From assembly GCA_965261695.1 (NCBI GenBank), contig OZ253474.1, positions 3,534,001 through 3,598,000 on the forward strand: DNA of 64,000 bases, written 5' to 3'. Of this stretch, positions 8,721 through 17,377 are shown in pieces. Each line of letters begins with the position of its first letter. Within the stretch, counting starts at the first letter, position 1. A program made the position numbers and the translations under genes. Origin of the DNA: Bin5 sp965261695. Lineage in GTDB: Bacteria; Chloroflexota; Anaerolineae; Caldilineales; Caldilineaceae. Under the pieces are notes generated by a model. The model saw only the letters and a program-made list of their open reading frames with translations, was not told where the DNA came from and ran no database searches.

Positions 8721-8985
8721 ATTGGGTATTTCGGATTGGGTAAGGGCAGGCGAGACGGCCACGATTCAGTTGTTGCATTGGCCGGCAGCGTTCCGGTTTC
8801 TAACGGGATTGAGGTTAGAAGCATTTTGGCGGCGGATGGAGGGGTTGACAGGCAGGGGAGATGCAGGAGCGTTACACGAGAGTTTACGAGAGAATGTGTG
8901 AGATTGGGCAAGAAATTGTGGGGGCAACACGGCAGACGGGTGGCTGGCGAAGGCCGCCGGCGTGGTCGCGGCGGGCGCGCACAGG
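8721..8985 (+). repeat. degenerate direct repeat, copy B
   Basis: Copy B matches copy A from the leader (ATTGGGTATTTCG, GACGGCCACGATTCAGTTG) through GAGCGTTACACGAGAG and GAGATTGGGCAAGAAATT. It continues with CGGCAGACGGGTGGCTGG and GGCGTGGTCGCGGCGGGCG, as in the partial copy at 8214-8395. Confidence 0.7.
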
Positions 8986-9097
8986 CCGGGCTGGAAGCCT
9001 TTTTGCGGCGGATGAAGGGGTTGCACAGGCATGAGCGCGCGTACTAGAGAGTACGAGCGTTACACGAGAGTTTACGAGAGTTTACGAGAGTTTACGA
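8986..9097 (+). repeat. fourth partial repeat unit ending in a 10-base tandem array
   Basis: It begins GGGCTGGAAGCCTTTTTGCGG like the unit at 8214 and degrades into CGAGCGTTACACGAGAG. It ends with TTTACGAGAG repeated at 9071-9080 and 9081-9090 plus a 7-base remainder. The 10-base unit has no spacers, so this is not a CRISPR array. Confidence 0.6.
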
Positions 9098-9106
9098 AAA
9101 AATTTT

Positions 9107-9235
9107 CTTGAAAATAAGTATCAATTTGTGGACGGTTGGGATTCGGGAGGCTGATGGCGTGACGGGAGCAGGCTCCAGTATGCTTGGCGGAAGGAAGAGC
9201 AGAACTCGTCAGCCTGGCAAAGGGGCGCGAGGCCT
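9107..9235 (+). repeat. dispersed repeat tail, copy 1
   Basis: About 125 bases that recur in inverse orientation at 37803-37985. Shared blocks in order are AGTATCAATT, GGACGGTTG, ATTCGGGAGGCTGATGGCG, CAGAACTCGTCAGCCTGGCAA and GCGAGG. The match is interrupted by small differences, so the copies are old. Both copies are preceded by an array of ACGAG-type short repeats. Confidence 0.75.
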
Positions 9236-9291
9236 TAAATTAAGATGTATCAATTTAGTTGATATTGCAAGGTGTTCCGATTGAATGGAGC

Positions 9292-9323
9292 GCGCGTGGC
9301 AGGATGCTTCCTGTCAGACGCGC
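9292..9323. other. stem-loop
   Basis: Arms GCGCGT + GGCAGGA and TCCTGTC + ACGCGC pair as 6 plus 7 base pairs (one G-U) around a TGCT loop with a two-base bulge. It lies about 80 bases downstream of the octopine-dehydrogenase-family gene, but neither strand has a following T-run, so a terminator call is not justified. Confidence 0.4.
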
Positions 9324-9404
9324 CCCCTTTCTTGGGATGCACCCTTTTCCATCAAGCGGGATTCGGCGAACTTGGTGGCGTCGGCGCGACCTTTGGCACG
9401 GATT

Positions 9405-10511
9405 TCATTGTGCGACAAAGGCTGTCATCGCCTGACGATCCAAGCCGGCGACACCCAACCTGGCCGGTGTGCGCGCATCCTGCCAGAAGTCTCGTTGGAG
9501 GGCTGCGCCGGCGAGCACGACCAGGGACCGCATCATCGGCGCCTCTACGCCCAACTGCGCTCCCAGCAGGCTCCATGCCGCCAGGCCGTAGGGAATGTCC
9601 TCGGTCAGCCAGCGCGTGTCGACTGCACCTGGCGCCCGCAGTTGGGTGAGCATACGGCTACCGTTGATCGTTGCCCACAGATCGCCCTCCGGCCCAAACC
9701 CAGCCTGGTGGAAAGCAGCATCGACCGGTGTCAGATCGAAGCCCAATGCTCTACCTATCTTGCGGCGCTCGGCGTCGACGGCGTAGATCACATTGGCGAC
9801 AGTCGGGGTCACGCCCTCTTCGTAGAAGTAGAACTCTCCGCGTGCATATTCAACCCTGCCGGCATTCATCAGGACGCCGGGCGGGTGAACAACCGGGTTC
9901 ATGGCCGACAGCCCACAAGCGAGCACATTTTGGTACGGGGAGATGGCCGTCGGCTGACCGCTGCGGCCATCGCGGGTGAATAGCTCCTGCAGCGCGTCAG
10001 CGACGGTCTCTGTCCCCGCGGCCGGGAAGACGCCCAGCCCCAAACCTGTGACTACGCCCCAAATGTGAGCCGAGTCCGGCGCGGTTTTGCGACAGACGTA
10101 GGGCGCCGTATCTGTCTCGGCGAAGAGAATATCGCTGTCATTGCCGGCAGCGCGCACGACGTTGGCGAATTCCAATGCGCCCAGCGTCCCAGGTGTGATG
10201 ACCACGATATGGCCGTCGCGCAGATGGGGCGCGCAGAACTCGGCAAAGGGTCGGTGGGCGTAGGCAGGCGCGATCAGGAGCAGCAGGTCGTTCTGCAGCC
10301 CCACTGCCGCACTGGTCGTAAGCTGGTGAATCTGCGCTGTCCCGGTTTCGGCGACGCCCGCCAGGTGAATCGCGCGTTCCGCCTGGACCGGTTCCAGGGT
10401 CCAGGCATAGTCGGGATGTTCGCACAGCGTAACGGCAACCCCGCGCAATGCCAGGTTGGCGGCGACGGCAAATGCTGTGTTACCGCCGCCGAGAATCGTC
10501 AATGCGTTCAT
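9405..10511 (-). CDS. NAD/NADP octopine/nopaline dehydrogenase family protein
   Basis: A 368-residue cytosolic protein with an N-terminal Rossmann domain beginning at residue 3 (ALTILGGGNTAFAVAANLA) and a C-terminal helical opine-dehydrogenase domain. His209 in AMNPVVHPPG matches the position of the catalytic His of opine dehydrogenases, and the NPVxHP motif is characteristic. The family joins or splits an amino acid and a 2-oxo acid by reductive condensation using NAD(P)H. The start ATG has AAGGGA ten bases upstream. A 413-base gap separates it from the upstream gene, so it may be a separate unit. An opine-catabolic role beside peptide importers is plausible but inferred. Confidence 0.8.
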   Translation of the reverse strand: MNALTILGGGNTAFAVAANLALRGVAVTLCEHPDYAWTLEPVQAERAIHLAGVAETGTAQIHQLTTSAAVGLQNDLLLLIAPAYAHRPFAEFCAPHLRDGHIVVITPGTLGALEFANVVRAAGNDSDILFAETDTAPYVCRKTAPDSAHIWGVVTGLGLGVFPAAGTETVADALQELFTRDGRSGQPTAISPYQNVLACGLSAMNPVVHPPGVLMNAGRVEYARGEFYFYEEGVTPTVANVIYAVDAERRKIGRALGFDLTPVDAAFHQAGFGPEGDLWATINGSRMLTQLRAPGAVDTRWLTEDIPYGLAAWSLLGAQLGVEAPMMRSLVVLAGAALQRDFWQDARTPARLGVAGLDRQAMTAFVAQ

Positions 10512-10924
10512 GATCCGTGTGTCCCTTTGCGGTTAGTGGTTCAAAGTAAGTGATGATTGACATTTAGGACGATACAAAATGCCGTTACTGTGCGTTGTCG
10601 AATGTACACCAGCGCAAACAACGTCAAGAATGATACCAACCGTCCTGGTAAGCGGCAATGTCACCAAAAAGCCCGCGCTGCGAATCGGGTCCTGGAACTC
10701 AGAAAGAGGCGAAACTGGGAGACGCTCGTCAATTTGAAATGCTACCGGGAACGCATCAGTCTGCGAGGATCCAGCCGGCTGTCTGCTACTTCTCACGCGC
10801 GCGTCTCAACACATTGAAGAACGGGCGTTGCAAGAGGAGGAACTCATGCTTGCGGAGTCCAAGGGTAAGTATGGGTGCTAAGAGGTCAACTTTCCCAACG
10901 CGGCTCCGCGGCGCAATCGCCGTC
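10512..10924. other. gap without a supported gene
   Basis: 413 bases between two minus-strand genes. No frame has protein-like composition. A TTGACA at 10557 on the plus strand has no -10 box at proper spacing. On the plus strand AGGAGG precedes an 11-codon frame at 10849-10881 (MLAESKGKYGC), which is too short to support as a gene. Confidence 0.6.
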
Positions 10925-12544
10925 TCAACGATAGCGGACGTGCAGTTCGAGCTTTTCGACGAGGATCTCTTCAAGTACACCGGGCGGTCGGGAGGTCACT
11001 CGCACACCCACCAGATTATCGCCCACGGCAAGCATCCCCGGTTCTACGGCAAAAACCAGCCAGCCATCCTTGACGCGCGCCGGGCCGAGCGGGCTGTTGT
11101 TTATGCGCGCCTCGATGCGCCTCTCGATCCCTTTTGCCGGTGAACTGTTGCCGTAAGGCGTTGGATGGGCGAAATCGGCAACGACTACCCTTTCAAGCCG
11201 CTGGGAGTTGGGCAGGTTGCTGGCAGCGGGATCGGACAGCACGAGCTGCAGCGTAATTTCTCTGACGCTGTCGGCTGCCGCATTGACATCGTCCGCCACA
11301 TGGAGCGATAGAAACGTGTCAGACTGCCCGTCATTGACGAGCGGGGCAGGCAGCGGCGCAAACATGTTGGTGTTGAAATACATATTGCGCGGCGTACTCC
11401 AAGCTTCAGCGTTTGGCACGACACTCTCGTGATGTCCTCCGCCCCGCCGGTCGACGTAGAAAATCTTGTCCAGGCCGCTGAGCGTCTCCTGGCTTCCAAT
11501 TTCGCGGTAGATCTGCCGCTGAACATCCCATCGTTCTTTTGCCGGCACACCTAGCCGCTCCGCTTTATCTTTCGGCCCGGCGAAGCAGAGATTGAAGGTA
11601 TGGATGCCGTCGGCTCCTTGGCGGCGCCAGTTGGCAGACACACCGCGATAGACCTCAATCGGGGCCTGGTGATAGCCATCGGAAGAGTGATGATCATCCC
11701 AGGAAGGATAGATCTTGATGCCGGTCGCCGCGGCAATCCGGGTGAAGGCCTCGACATCCACGTCTGCCGAGCGGCAACCGGGGACAAGGATGTCGACCAG
11801 TTGTTCGCGCGCCCACCGCTCCACGTCAATGCCGTCAAAATGGCATCCCATGATGTTCTCCGGAACGCGAGCCGCCAGCAGAAACGGGCGGCCGCGTTTC
11901 TGTCCGACTTCCAGGAGCATCAGGCGAACTGAACGCATGAATTCGGTCAACAGGTCGCGGTTCTTCCATTGCTCTCCGGGGGCAAACAGGACGGGAACCC
12001 TGGCGAAATCGATCTGGATGCCGTCAAAATCGTACAGCAGGGCGACCTCTTCCAGGATACGCAGTTTGTAATCGCGGACCTCCTCTTTGGCGAAGTTCCA
12101 GTACGAATACCATGTGCGAATCAGCAAGTCCGGGCGCTCGACCTTCAGCGGGGTCAGTTCCGGAGGCCCCATGTCGTTGTCGGAGCCATTGATTCGGTAG
12201 GAAAGGAACACCTCCTTGGCGCGCTTCTTCGTTTCCTCCAGAAAGAGCAGTACGGGGTCGATTCCCGCCTCCCGCCACCTTTGGAAAACGGGGTGTTGCG
12301 GCGGCAGAATGCGGCTCGGGTATGGCGCTGTATTGCCTTCCCCCCATTCATACCAGACGCTGTCTATCTGGTTGGGCGTCTCATCGAACGGGGAGAGGAA
12401 ATAGGCCTTCACCTCTTCGGCCTGCTCCGGGTTCATGTCTTCGACGTAAAACTGGCAGATGTCGTATTGAAAGATAATCCGTCTGAGCCGGTTGGCCGCC
12501 TCGACGTGCTCCTTACTCAAACTGATGTTGTTCATAGCTTCCAT
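10925..12544 (-). CDS. family 10-like glycosylhydrolase (GHL10-type TIM barrel)
   Basis: A 539-residue soluble protein with a TIM-barrel region at roughly residues 20-360. It contains VSFxD-like strands such as IQIDFARVP, LLAARVPENIM and VDILVPGC and the barrel motif DGIHTFNLCF; a C-terminal beta-sandwich follows (about 400-539). This architecture matches putative glycoside hydrolases of the GHL10/DUF4015 kind. Candidate catalytic acids are the Asp in GIQIDFAR and residues in PSWDDHH, but I cannot assign them firmly. It is distantly related to the two genes upstream (12557 and 17378) and lies 12 bases after the first of them. Two ATGs (12544 and 12535) are possible starts. It is the last gene of the P450/PhyH cluster. 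Confidence 0.6.
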   Translation of the reverse strand: MEAMNNISLSKEHVEAANRLRRIIFQYDICQFYVEDMNPEQAEEVKAYFLSPFDETPNQIDSVWYEWGEGNTAPYPSRILPPQHPVFQRWREAGIDPVLLFLEETKKRAKEVFLSYRINGSDNDMGPPELTPLKVERPDLLIRTWYSYWNFAKEEVRDYKLRILEEVALLYDFDGIQIDFARVPVLFAPGEQWKNRDLLTEFMRSVRLMLLEVGQKRGRPFLLAARVPENIMGCHFDGIDVERWAREQLVDILVPGCRSADVDVEAFTRIAAATGIKIYPSWDDHHSSDGYHQAPIEVYRGVSANWRRQGADGIHTFNLCFAGPKDKAERLGVPAKERWDVQRQIYREIGSQETLSGLDKIFYVDRRGGGHHESVVPNAEAWSTPRNMYFNTNMFAPLPAPLVNDGQSDTFLSLHVADDVNAAADSVREITLQLVLSDPAASNLPNSQRLERVVVADFAHPTPYGNSSPAKGIERRIEARINNSPLGPARVKDGWLVFAVEPGMLAVGDNLVGVRVTSRPPGVLEEILVEKLELHVRYR

Positions 12545-12556
12545 CCAAGCCTTGTC

Positions 12557-14224
12557 TCAGGCCGCTTCGTAGGGATTGTGTTCATCCATGACGAGGCCGC
12601 CCATGCTGTACAGCGGCAGCACACGATACGAGGGCCATTCGTCGGGAGCCCAATCGGCCAGTTCCTCCTTGTGGCCCAGACGCCGCACCATGCTCCACTC
12701 GTCCTTGAAGCCGGAGCGGCTCGTGGTATTGGCGTCCCAGAAGGCCAACCCGTCCACCCCTTCTGCGTAGAACGCCAGCGCCTTGTCGCGGTAGTCGGCC
12801 GGCGACTGGCGGCGCGGCATAACCTCGGGGAACACTTTGCACTGGGTGCCGCGCGTCATCCTGACGAAAGCCGCAATGTCCATATCCATGACGTTGTGCA
12901 TGGGGTAAGGGATGATGAAATCGACCAGCCCCTCCTGTGCCCAGGTGGCCGCGTCCAGGCCGTGCTCCATGTTCAGCGCTTCATTGTTGAGCACGTAAGC
13001 CGAGAGCTGCACCGTGCGCCCCTGCTCCTCGCCGACCGCGTTCAGTTCATGCCGGAGGGCGCGCATGAAGTCGGTCATCACGCCGGCCTTGAAGCGCAGC
13101 CAGCGCGCATCATCCTCGGGCAGATCGCGGGGGTCCTGGCCGTGGCGCTGGCGGAAGCCGTCGATCATGGGCTGTTCGTAGAGGAGGCAGGGGAGGCCGC
13201 GCACAAAGCCGAGGTTGACGCCGTCGGCGCCGCGTTCGACGACTTCACGGAAGAGGGCCAGCAGAAAGTCGCGCACGCCGGGAAAGGCGTAGCTCATGCG
13301 CGTCACCGGTCGGCCCGAGCGGCTCACGCATCGCCACTGTGGATGCTGATAGTAGAACTTGCTCTCGAAGCCGTGATTGGGCGGGTAGACCCAGCCGCCG
13401 ACCAGGTACATGCCGTGCAGTTCGAGGCCGAGGCTGTGCGCGCACTCGATCACCGTTGTCAGCGGATCGATGCCCTGCGCCTGCATCGTGCGCATGCCGC
13501 CCATCATCGTGCGTCCAAAAGATTCCAGAAAGTCCCACTCCGCCCGCACCGAAGGCTCCCCGACATCGGAAAAGAAGTAGGTTTCGCTGCCGCTGCCGAT
13601 GCACCACAGCAGCTTCCGAAAGTCCGAGTGGCGGTAATGCTCCACGCCTTCGCGCAACGCCTCTTGCGGCGCATCGGGGTCCAGGCGCCAGGCATCGTCG
13701 TAGGCGATGAGCCGCTTGGTATCGCTGCGTGCTCGGTCCTGCTCGATGGCCGTCACCTCGGCCTCGCTCAGCGGCTCCAGCTTCACGTAGGCAAGCCCGG
13801 CCCGGCGTCCGCCCCAGCGGTCCATCTTTTCAATCAGCAGATCCTGGCCGCTGAGATCGGCGCACGTCCAGAACGCCTCCCTGAGCGAGGCGAACCCCGA
13901 ATGCCACTCGGAGCCGCCGGGAGAGGGCCTGTCCGTGATTACAGGCATGAAGGTGGGAGCGTCGCTGAGCTTGACCCTGATCGAACTGTCCGTCCAGTCT
14001 GTCCAGACGCCCAAGTGGATGGCATGCCAGCCCTGTACATCCAGCGGCAGCGTCAGCGCCGGCGCCGAACAGTTGGAATCGGCCACCAACATCGTGCCTG
14101 CAAGACCCTCAGCCTCGTAGGCGATGGTCTGCCAACAGTTCTGCCTGGGCGTAGGCGACAGGGCCGCGGCCGGTAGGCAGCCGGTGAGGTCAGAAATGTA
14201 AATCGCCTGGCGTTCGTCAGCCAT
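12557..14224 (-). CDS. family 10-like glycosylhydrolase, paralog B
   Basis: The start at ATG 14224 is preferred over 14230 because AAGGGG then sits about eight bases upstream. The 555-residue protein has an N-terminal beta-sandwich (LPLDVQGWHAIHLGVWTDW, residues about 35-150). A TIM-barrel-like part (about 180-500) follows, with motifs GSGSETYFF, GMYLVGGWVYPPNHGFESKF, NLGFVRGLPCLLYEQP and LSAYVLNN. The barrel half is almost identical to that of the paralog at 17378-19033, while the N-terminal half is more diverged, suggesting gene conversion. There is no signal peptide. It probably hydrolyses or rearranges a glycoside; the catalytic residues are not identified. It lies 10 bases after a PhyH gene. 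Confidence 0.6.
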   Translation of the reverse strand: MADERQAIYISDLTGCLPAAALSPTPRQNCWQTIAYEAEGLAGTMLVADSNCSAPALTLPLDVQGWHAIHLGVWTDWTDSSIRVKLSDAPTFMPVITDRPSPGGSEWHSGFASLREAFWTCADLSGQDLLIEKMDRWGGRRAGLAYVKLEPLSEAEVTAIEQDRARSDTKRLIAYDDAWRLDPDAPQEALREGVEHYRHSDFRKLLWCIGSGSETYFFSDVGEPSVRAEWDFLESFGRTMMGGMRTMQAQGIDPLTTVIECAHSLGLELHGMYLVGGWVYPPNHGFESKFYYQHPQWRCVSRSGRPVTRMSYAFPGVRDFLLALFREVVERGADGVNLGFVRGLPCLLYEQPMIDGFRQRHGQDPRDLPEDDARWLRFKAGVMTDFMRALRHELNAVGEEQGRTVQLSAYVLNNEALNMEHGLDAATWAQEGLVDFIIPYPMHNVMDMDIAAFVRMTRGTQCKVFPEVMPRRQSPADYRDKALAFYAEGVDGLAFWDANTTSRSGFKDEWSMVRRLGHKEELADWAPDEWPSYRVLPLYSMGGLVMDEHNPYEAA

Positions 14225-14234
14225 TGTCATCCCC

Positions 14235-15143
14235 TTAGCGCGCTAGAAACTCTTTGAGATAGGCTTCGTTGTCGAAGTCGAAATAGCCGTATTCCTGCCT
14301 GCGGTCAACCAGCCATGAGGTCATCAGCTGGCTGTCGCCCCGGCTCAGAAACTCCTCCGGCGTCGGCGTAGAGGCTTTCTTGTCGTTTGATAGGGCTATT
14401 TCAACGGCCATTTGCCTGTTGCGCGTGTACTGAAAGCGCATCTCCTTTTGGTGCTGCGCCGTCTTGGGCGTGGCGTAGTAGACAAATGCGAACTGGGCGC
14501 GCCCGGGCTGCCCGCCGCAGCTGGCATGCCAACAGTTCAGATTGAAGACAATGACATCGCCGGGGTCGGTGCGGCAGACAAGACCGGGGATGTTGCGGGT
14601 GTTCTTGGGATCGCTGATGCCCGGCAGATTGCGCAACGCGTCAAAGAACGGCGGCAGGTGGCTCCCCGGTATGACACGCAAGGCGCCGGTTTCACCGTCG
14701 AGCACGTCAGGATAATAGCAGAACTTGCAGCCGAAGCGGTTTGTTTTTACGTCGCTCCCGCTACGGTCGGGATGCCAGCGTGTATCGCCGACAAAGAGAT
14801 TGACGTCGCTTTCGTGGCCGATGACATCCTCGCCGAAGAGCTGTTTGGCAATTCCGTGCAGATGCGGGCGTTCCGGCAGCGAATAGATGTAAGGCGTGCT
14901 GGTTCTTGAAAGATTGACACCTTGCAGTTGCTTGCTTGAGTCAGCAGACCGATCAAAAGGCGAATCCTTGTATGTCAGATTCATGGCATGCGAGAGTTCA
15001 GCTTTGATCGTCTCCACCTCATCTGCGGGGAAGTGCTGCTTCAAAACGACGAATCCAAACGTTTCAAAAAAGAGGACTTCATCCTCCGTCAGCGAACTTC
15101 GTTGACCAGCTGTTGTGCCGCCGTCAGGCGCTGCTGAATTCAT
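14235..15143 (-). CDS. phytanoyl-CoA dioxygenase (PhyH) family protein
   Basis: A 302-residue Fe(II)/2-oxoglutarate-type dioxygenase. It shows His124-x-Asp126 in TRWHPDRSG, distal His206 in NCWHASCGG and an Arg at 215 in QPGRAQF. The segment TGALRVIPGSHLPPFF is typical of the family. The start ATG follows GGAGAGTAGAG. It is closely related in layout to the 16508 gene, which also carries a WHASxGG site. These two flank the P450, so two different oxygenase types would act within one pathway. The substrate is unknown. Confidence 0.85.
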   Translation of the reverse strand: MNSAAPDGGTTAGQRSSLTEDEVLFFETFGFVVLKQHFPADEVETIKAELSHAMNLTYKDSPFDRSADSSKQLQGVNLSRTSTPYIYSLPERPHLHGIAKQLFGEDVIGHESDVNLFVGDTRWHPDRSGSDVKTNRFGCKFCYYPDVLDGETGALRVIPGSHLPPFFDALRNLPGISDPKNTRNIPGLVCRTDPGDVIVFNLNCWHASCGGQPGRAQFAFVYYATPKTAQHQKEMRFQYTRNRQMAVEIALSNDKKASTPTPEEFLSRGDSQLMTSWLVDRRQEYGYFDFDNEAYLKEFLAR

Positions 15144-15269
15144 CTCTACTCTCCTTATCTCTGTTGATTGTCTGGCTCGTTAGCGTCGCAGAGGGCTGGC
15201 GATCGTCTCCTTCCTCATTTGACGGCTTGCCCTCCCCTCGCGCCGTTGCAAGTTGTCGAACGCTGCGCG

Positions 15270-16511
15270 TCAAAAAGTGACCGGCAGCATTTCCGGATTG
15301 CGCATGGAAGTGTGAACTCGCCAGGTCAGCGATTCGGTCGTCAGCTGCAGCGCCGGCATCCGGCGCAGGATGGCGCCGATCGCGATCTGGCCCTCGAGAC
15401 GGGCCAGGGGAGCGCCGAGACAGAAATGGATGCCATAACCGAAGGCCAGGTGCGGGTTCGGCTGTCGGCGGATGTCGAGTCGATCCGGATCATCGAACTG
15501 CGCCGGGTCCCGGTTCGCCGCGCCCAGCATGGGCAGCACACGCTGTCCCTGGCGGATCTGCCGACCCTCCAGCTCGAAATCTTCCCCGGCCACCCGGGTC
15601 TGGTGCTGTATGGGACTGTCATAGCGCAGAAACTCCTCGACAGCCGTTTCGATCAGCGCAGGATCGTCCTGCAAGGTTCGTTTCCGGTCAGGATTCCGCA
15701 GCAGGGCCAGCAAGCCGTTGCCAATCAGGGCCAGGGTTGTCTCGTGACCGGCCACGAGCAGGAAGACGCACATGCCGAACATCTCCTCCTCGCTCAGCCT
15801 GTCGCCTTCCTGCTCGACGATCAGGAGGGCGCTGATCAGGTCGTCCTGGGGACTTTGACGCCGCTGATTGAAGATGCTGCGCAGGTAGCCCTTCAGCGCG
15901 TAAACGCCCTGCTGGGCGCGCCTGGCGACATCCACCTGGGGTCGTCCCGTTCCCAGGAAGGCCATTACGTCGTTGGACCATTGCTTGAACTGCTCGCGGT
16001 CCGCGGGCGGCAAGCCGAGCATCTCCGCAATCACAATCGCCGGCAGGGGAAAGGCGAAATCTGCGATCACGTCCATGCGGCCGGCGTCCTGGACCCGATC
16101 GAGCAGTTCGTCCACGATAGTCTGAATTCGTGGACGCAGACTCCTTATCATGCGCGGCGTGAACACATTGCTGACCAAAGCGCGCAGCCTGGTATGATCC
16201 GGTGGATCGATGAACCCCATCCACGTCGAGATATGGTTCTGGAGCGCCCGCACCTCCGGCTGCACGGTCTCAGGCAGTTGTTGCACAGCCGCGGCGATGC
16301 GCGTGCCCGAAATCAGGCGCGGATCGCGCAGAGCGGCCTCAGCGTCGCGGTAGCGGGTGAGTAGCCATGCCCCCATGGCCTCGCTCCAAAAGATGGGAGC
16401 CTCGCGGCGGAGCCGAAGGTAGAACGGGTAGGGATTCGCCAGGTATGCAGGCTTGAGCAGATACTGGTCAAAATTATTGTCGATTGTTCTCTCTTCACCA
16501 GTCTGAATCAA
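15270..16511 (-). CDS. cytochrome P450
   Basis: A 413-residue soluble bacterial class I-type P450 without a membrane anchor. All hallmarks are present: I-helix AGHETT at 254-259, ExxR at 293-296 (EFLR), and the haem loop FGYGIHFCLGAPLAR with the thiolate Cys364. IDPPDHTRLR at 101-110 is typical of CYP107/CYP105-like enzymes. The start codon is TTG at 16511, overlapping the upstream PhyH stop as TTGA, which implies translational coupling. No ferredoxin or reductase gene is in the window, so electron partners must be encoded elsewhere. Monooxygenation of an imported substrate within the same operon is inferred. A 126-base gap follows before the next PhyH gene. Confidence 0.93.
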   Translation of the reverse strand: MIQTGEERTIDNNFDQYLLKPAYLANPYPFYLRLRREAPIFWSEAMGAWLLTRYRDAEAALRDPRLISGTRIAAAVQQLPETVQPEVRALQNHISTWMGFIDPPDHTRLRALVSNVFTPRMIRSLRPRIQTIVDELLDRVQDAGRMDVIADFAFPLPAIVIAEMLGLPPADREQFKQWSNDVMAFLGTGRPQVDVARRAQQGVYALKGYLRSIFNQRRQSPQDDLISALLIVEQEGDRLSEEEMFGMCVFLLVAGHETTLALIGNGLLALLRNPDRKRTLQDDPALIETAVEEFLRYDSPIQHQTRVAGEDFELEGRQIRQGQRVLPMLGAANRDPAQFDDPDRLDIRRQPNPHLAFGYGIHFCLGAPLARLEGQIAIGAILRRMPALQLTTESLTWRVHTSMRNPEMLPVTF

Positions 16512-17326
16512 TCAGCCTCGATAAAACCCCACTGCCGCAGCCAATCAATCCAGCGTTGGCGTTTGGGGCTCTTGCGGGGATTTGAAATCCAATGTGAAGG
16601 GTGCTGCGGTTCTTTCCAATCGAGGCCTTGGTGAACTTTGCGAACGACTGCCACCATCTCCCGGTTGGCCGTCTCTTCCTCGGGGGTTTTGGGGTTGCTG
16701 TAGTACATGACCGAGCACATGCGGCGGTCGCTCGTCCCGCCCCAACTGGCATGCCAAAGTCGAAAGTTGAAGGCAATCAGATCACCAGGCTCGGAACTGC
16801 AGACATAGGCGGGAAACTCGCTGACGCTAAGCCCGGCCTGGTCTTCCGGGCCGCGGTTGGAATCCTTCCGCGGGATGCGAAACAGGTCATCGTGCAGAGG
16901 GCTCTTATGGGAGCCGGGAATGACTCGCAGCGCGCCGCTTTTGGCGCCGATCGGTTGCAGATAGCATGCAAATTTGACACCTTGCAAATGCGGGTCATGT
17001 GTGTCGGGATGCCATTCGGTGCGGTCGCCGGCGAAGTGATTTCCATTGGATGCAACGCCGACAACGTCTTCACCGAAAAGTTGCTCTGCCACCCCGCAGA
17101 TGCGCGGATCTTCCAGCAATCCGGCCAGGAACGGAGTCTCCGGCCCCATGTTGGGCCAGTTCAACTGTCTGCGATTGCCCACAGGTGAATCCATCAGGTC
17201 CTGCGTCCTGTTCAACCCCTTTTCATATTCAGCGTTAATGACCTCAAGCTCGTCCGGGCTGAATACATTGCGCAGGTGCAGGAATCCAAAGGTTTCCCAC
17301 TGCACGGTCTGCTGTTGTGTAAGCAT
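16508..17326 (-). CDS. phytanoyl-CoA dioxygenase (PhyH) family protein
   Basis: A 272-residue dioxygenase with His106-x-Asp108 in TEWHPDTHD, distal His192 in RLWHASWGG and Arg201/202 for 2-oxoglutarate. SGALRVIPGSHKSPLH is present. The start ATG has GAGGA four bases upstream. Its stop overlaps the P450 start by four bases, making stoichiometric co-expression with the P450 likely. The substrate is not predictable. It shares its general layout with the 14235 PhyH gene on the other side of the P450. Confidence 0.85.
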   Translation of the reverse strand: MLTQQQTVQWETFGFLHLRNVFSPDELEVINAEYEKGLNRTQDLMDSPVGNRRQLNWPNMGPETPFLAGLLEDPRICGVAEQLFGEDVVGVASNGNHFAGDRTEWHPDTHDPHLQGVKFACYLQPIGAKSGALRVIPGSHKSPLHDDLFRIPRKDSNRGPEDQAGLSVSEFPAYVCSSEPGDLIAFNFRLWHASWGGTSDRRMCSVMYYSNPKTPEEETANREMVAVVRKVHQGLDWKEPQHPSHWISNPRKSPKRQRWIDWLRQWGFIEAD

Positions 17327-17377
17327 GAATTCCTCGTTTTTGTTTGAATCGCGCCCTCAACCCAACCGCGCCGCCTC

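Larger units (their letters stand above)
7530..9404. other. gene-free repeat-rich region
   Basis: Nearly 1.9 kb without a convincing gene. The frames here are Arg/Gly-rich, unlike the flanking proteins. The first 440 bases look featureless. From 7971 on the region consists of imperfect direct repeats, a short 10-base tandem array and a conserved tail that recurs inverted at 37.8 kb; these are listed separately. The composition (many GAGA and GGCGG stretches) differs from the neighbouring genes. Confidence 0.7.

Noticed and set aside
7968..9047. Short Arg/Gly-rich frames in the repeat block (60-130 codons)
   Set aside because: They change frame and length between repeat copies and have no consistent start sites; the conservation is at DNA level.
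9059..9097. Possible CRISPR-like array of TTTACGAGAG
   Set aside because: Units are 10 bases and directly abutting, with no spacers; simple tandem repeat.
10557..10580. TTGACA ... TACAAAAT on the plus strand
   Set aside because: Spacing is only about 10 bases, far from 16-18, and no gene lies downstream.
10849..10881. 11-codon frame with perfect AGGAGG site on the plus strand
   Set aside because: Too short, no downstream plus-strand gene, and no attenuator-type features.
11969..14176. 735-codon plus-strand frame
   Set aside because: Lies antisense to two intact glycosidase-like genes; His/Arg/Val-rich composition is typical of a GC-rich shadow frame.
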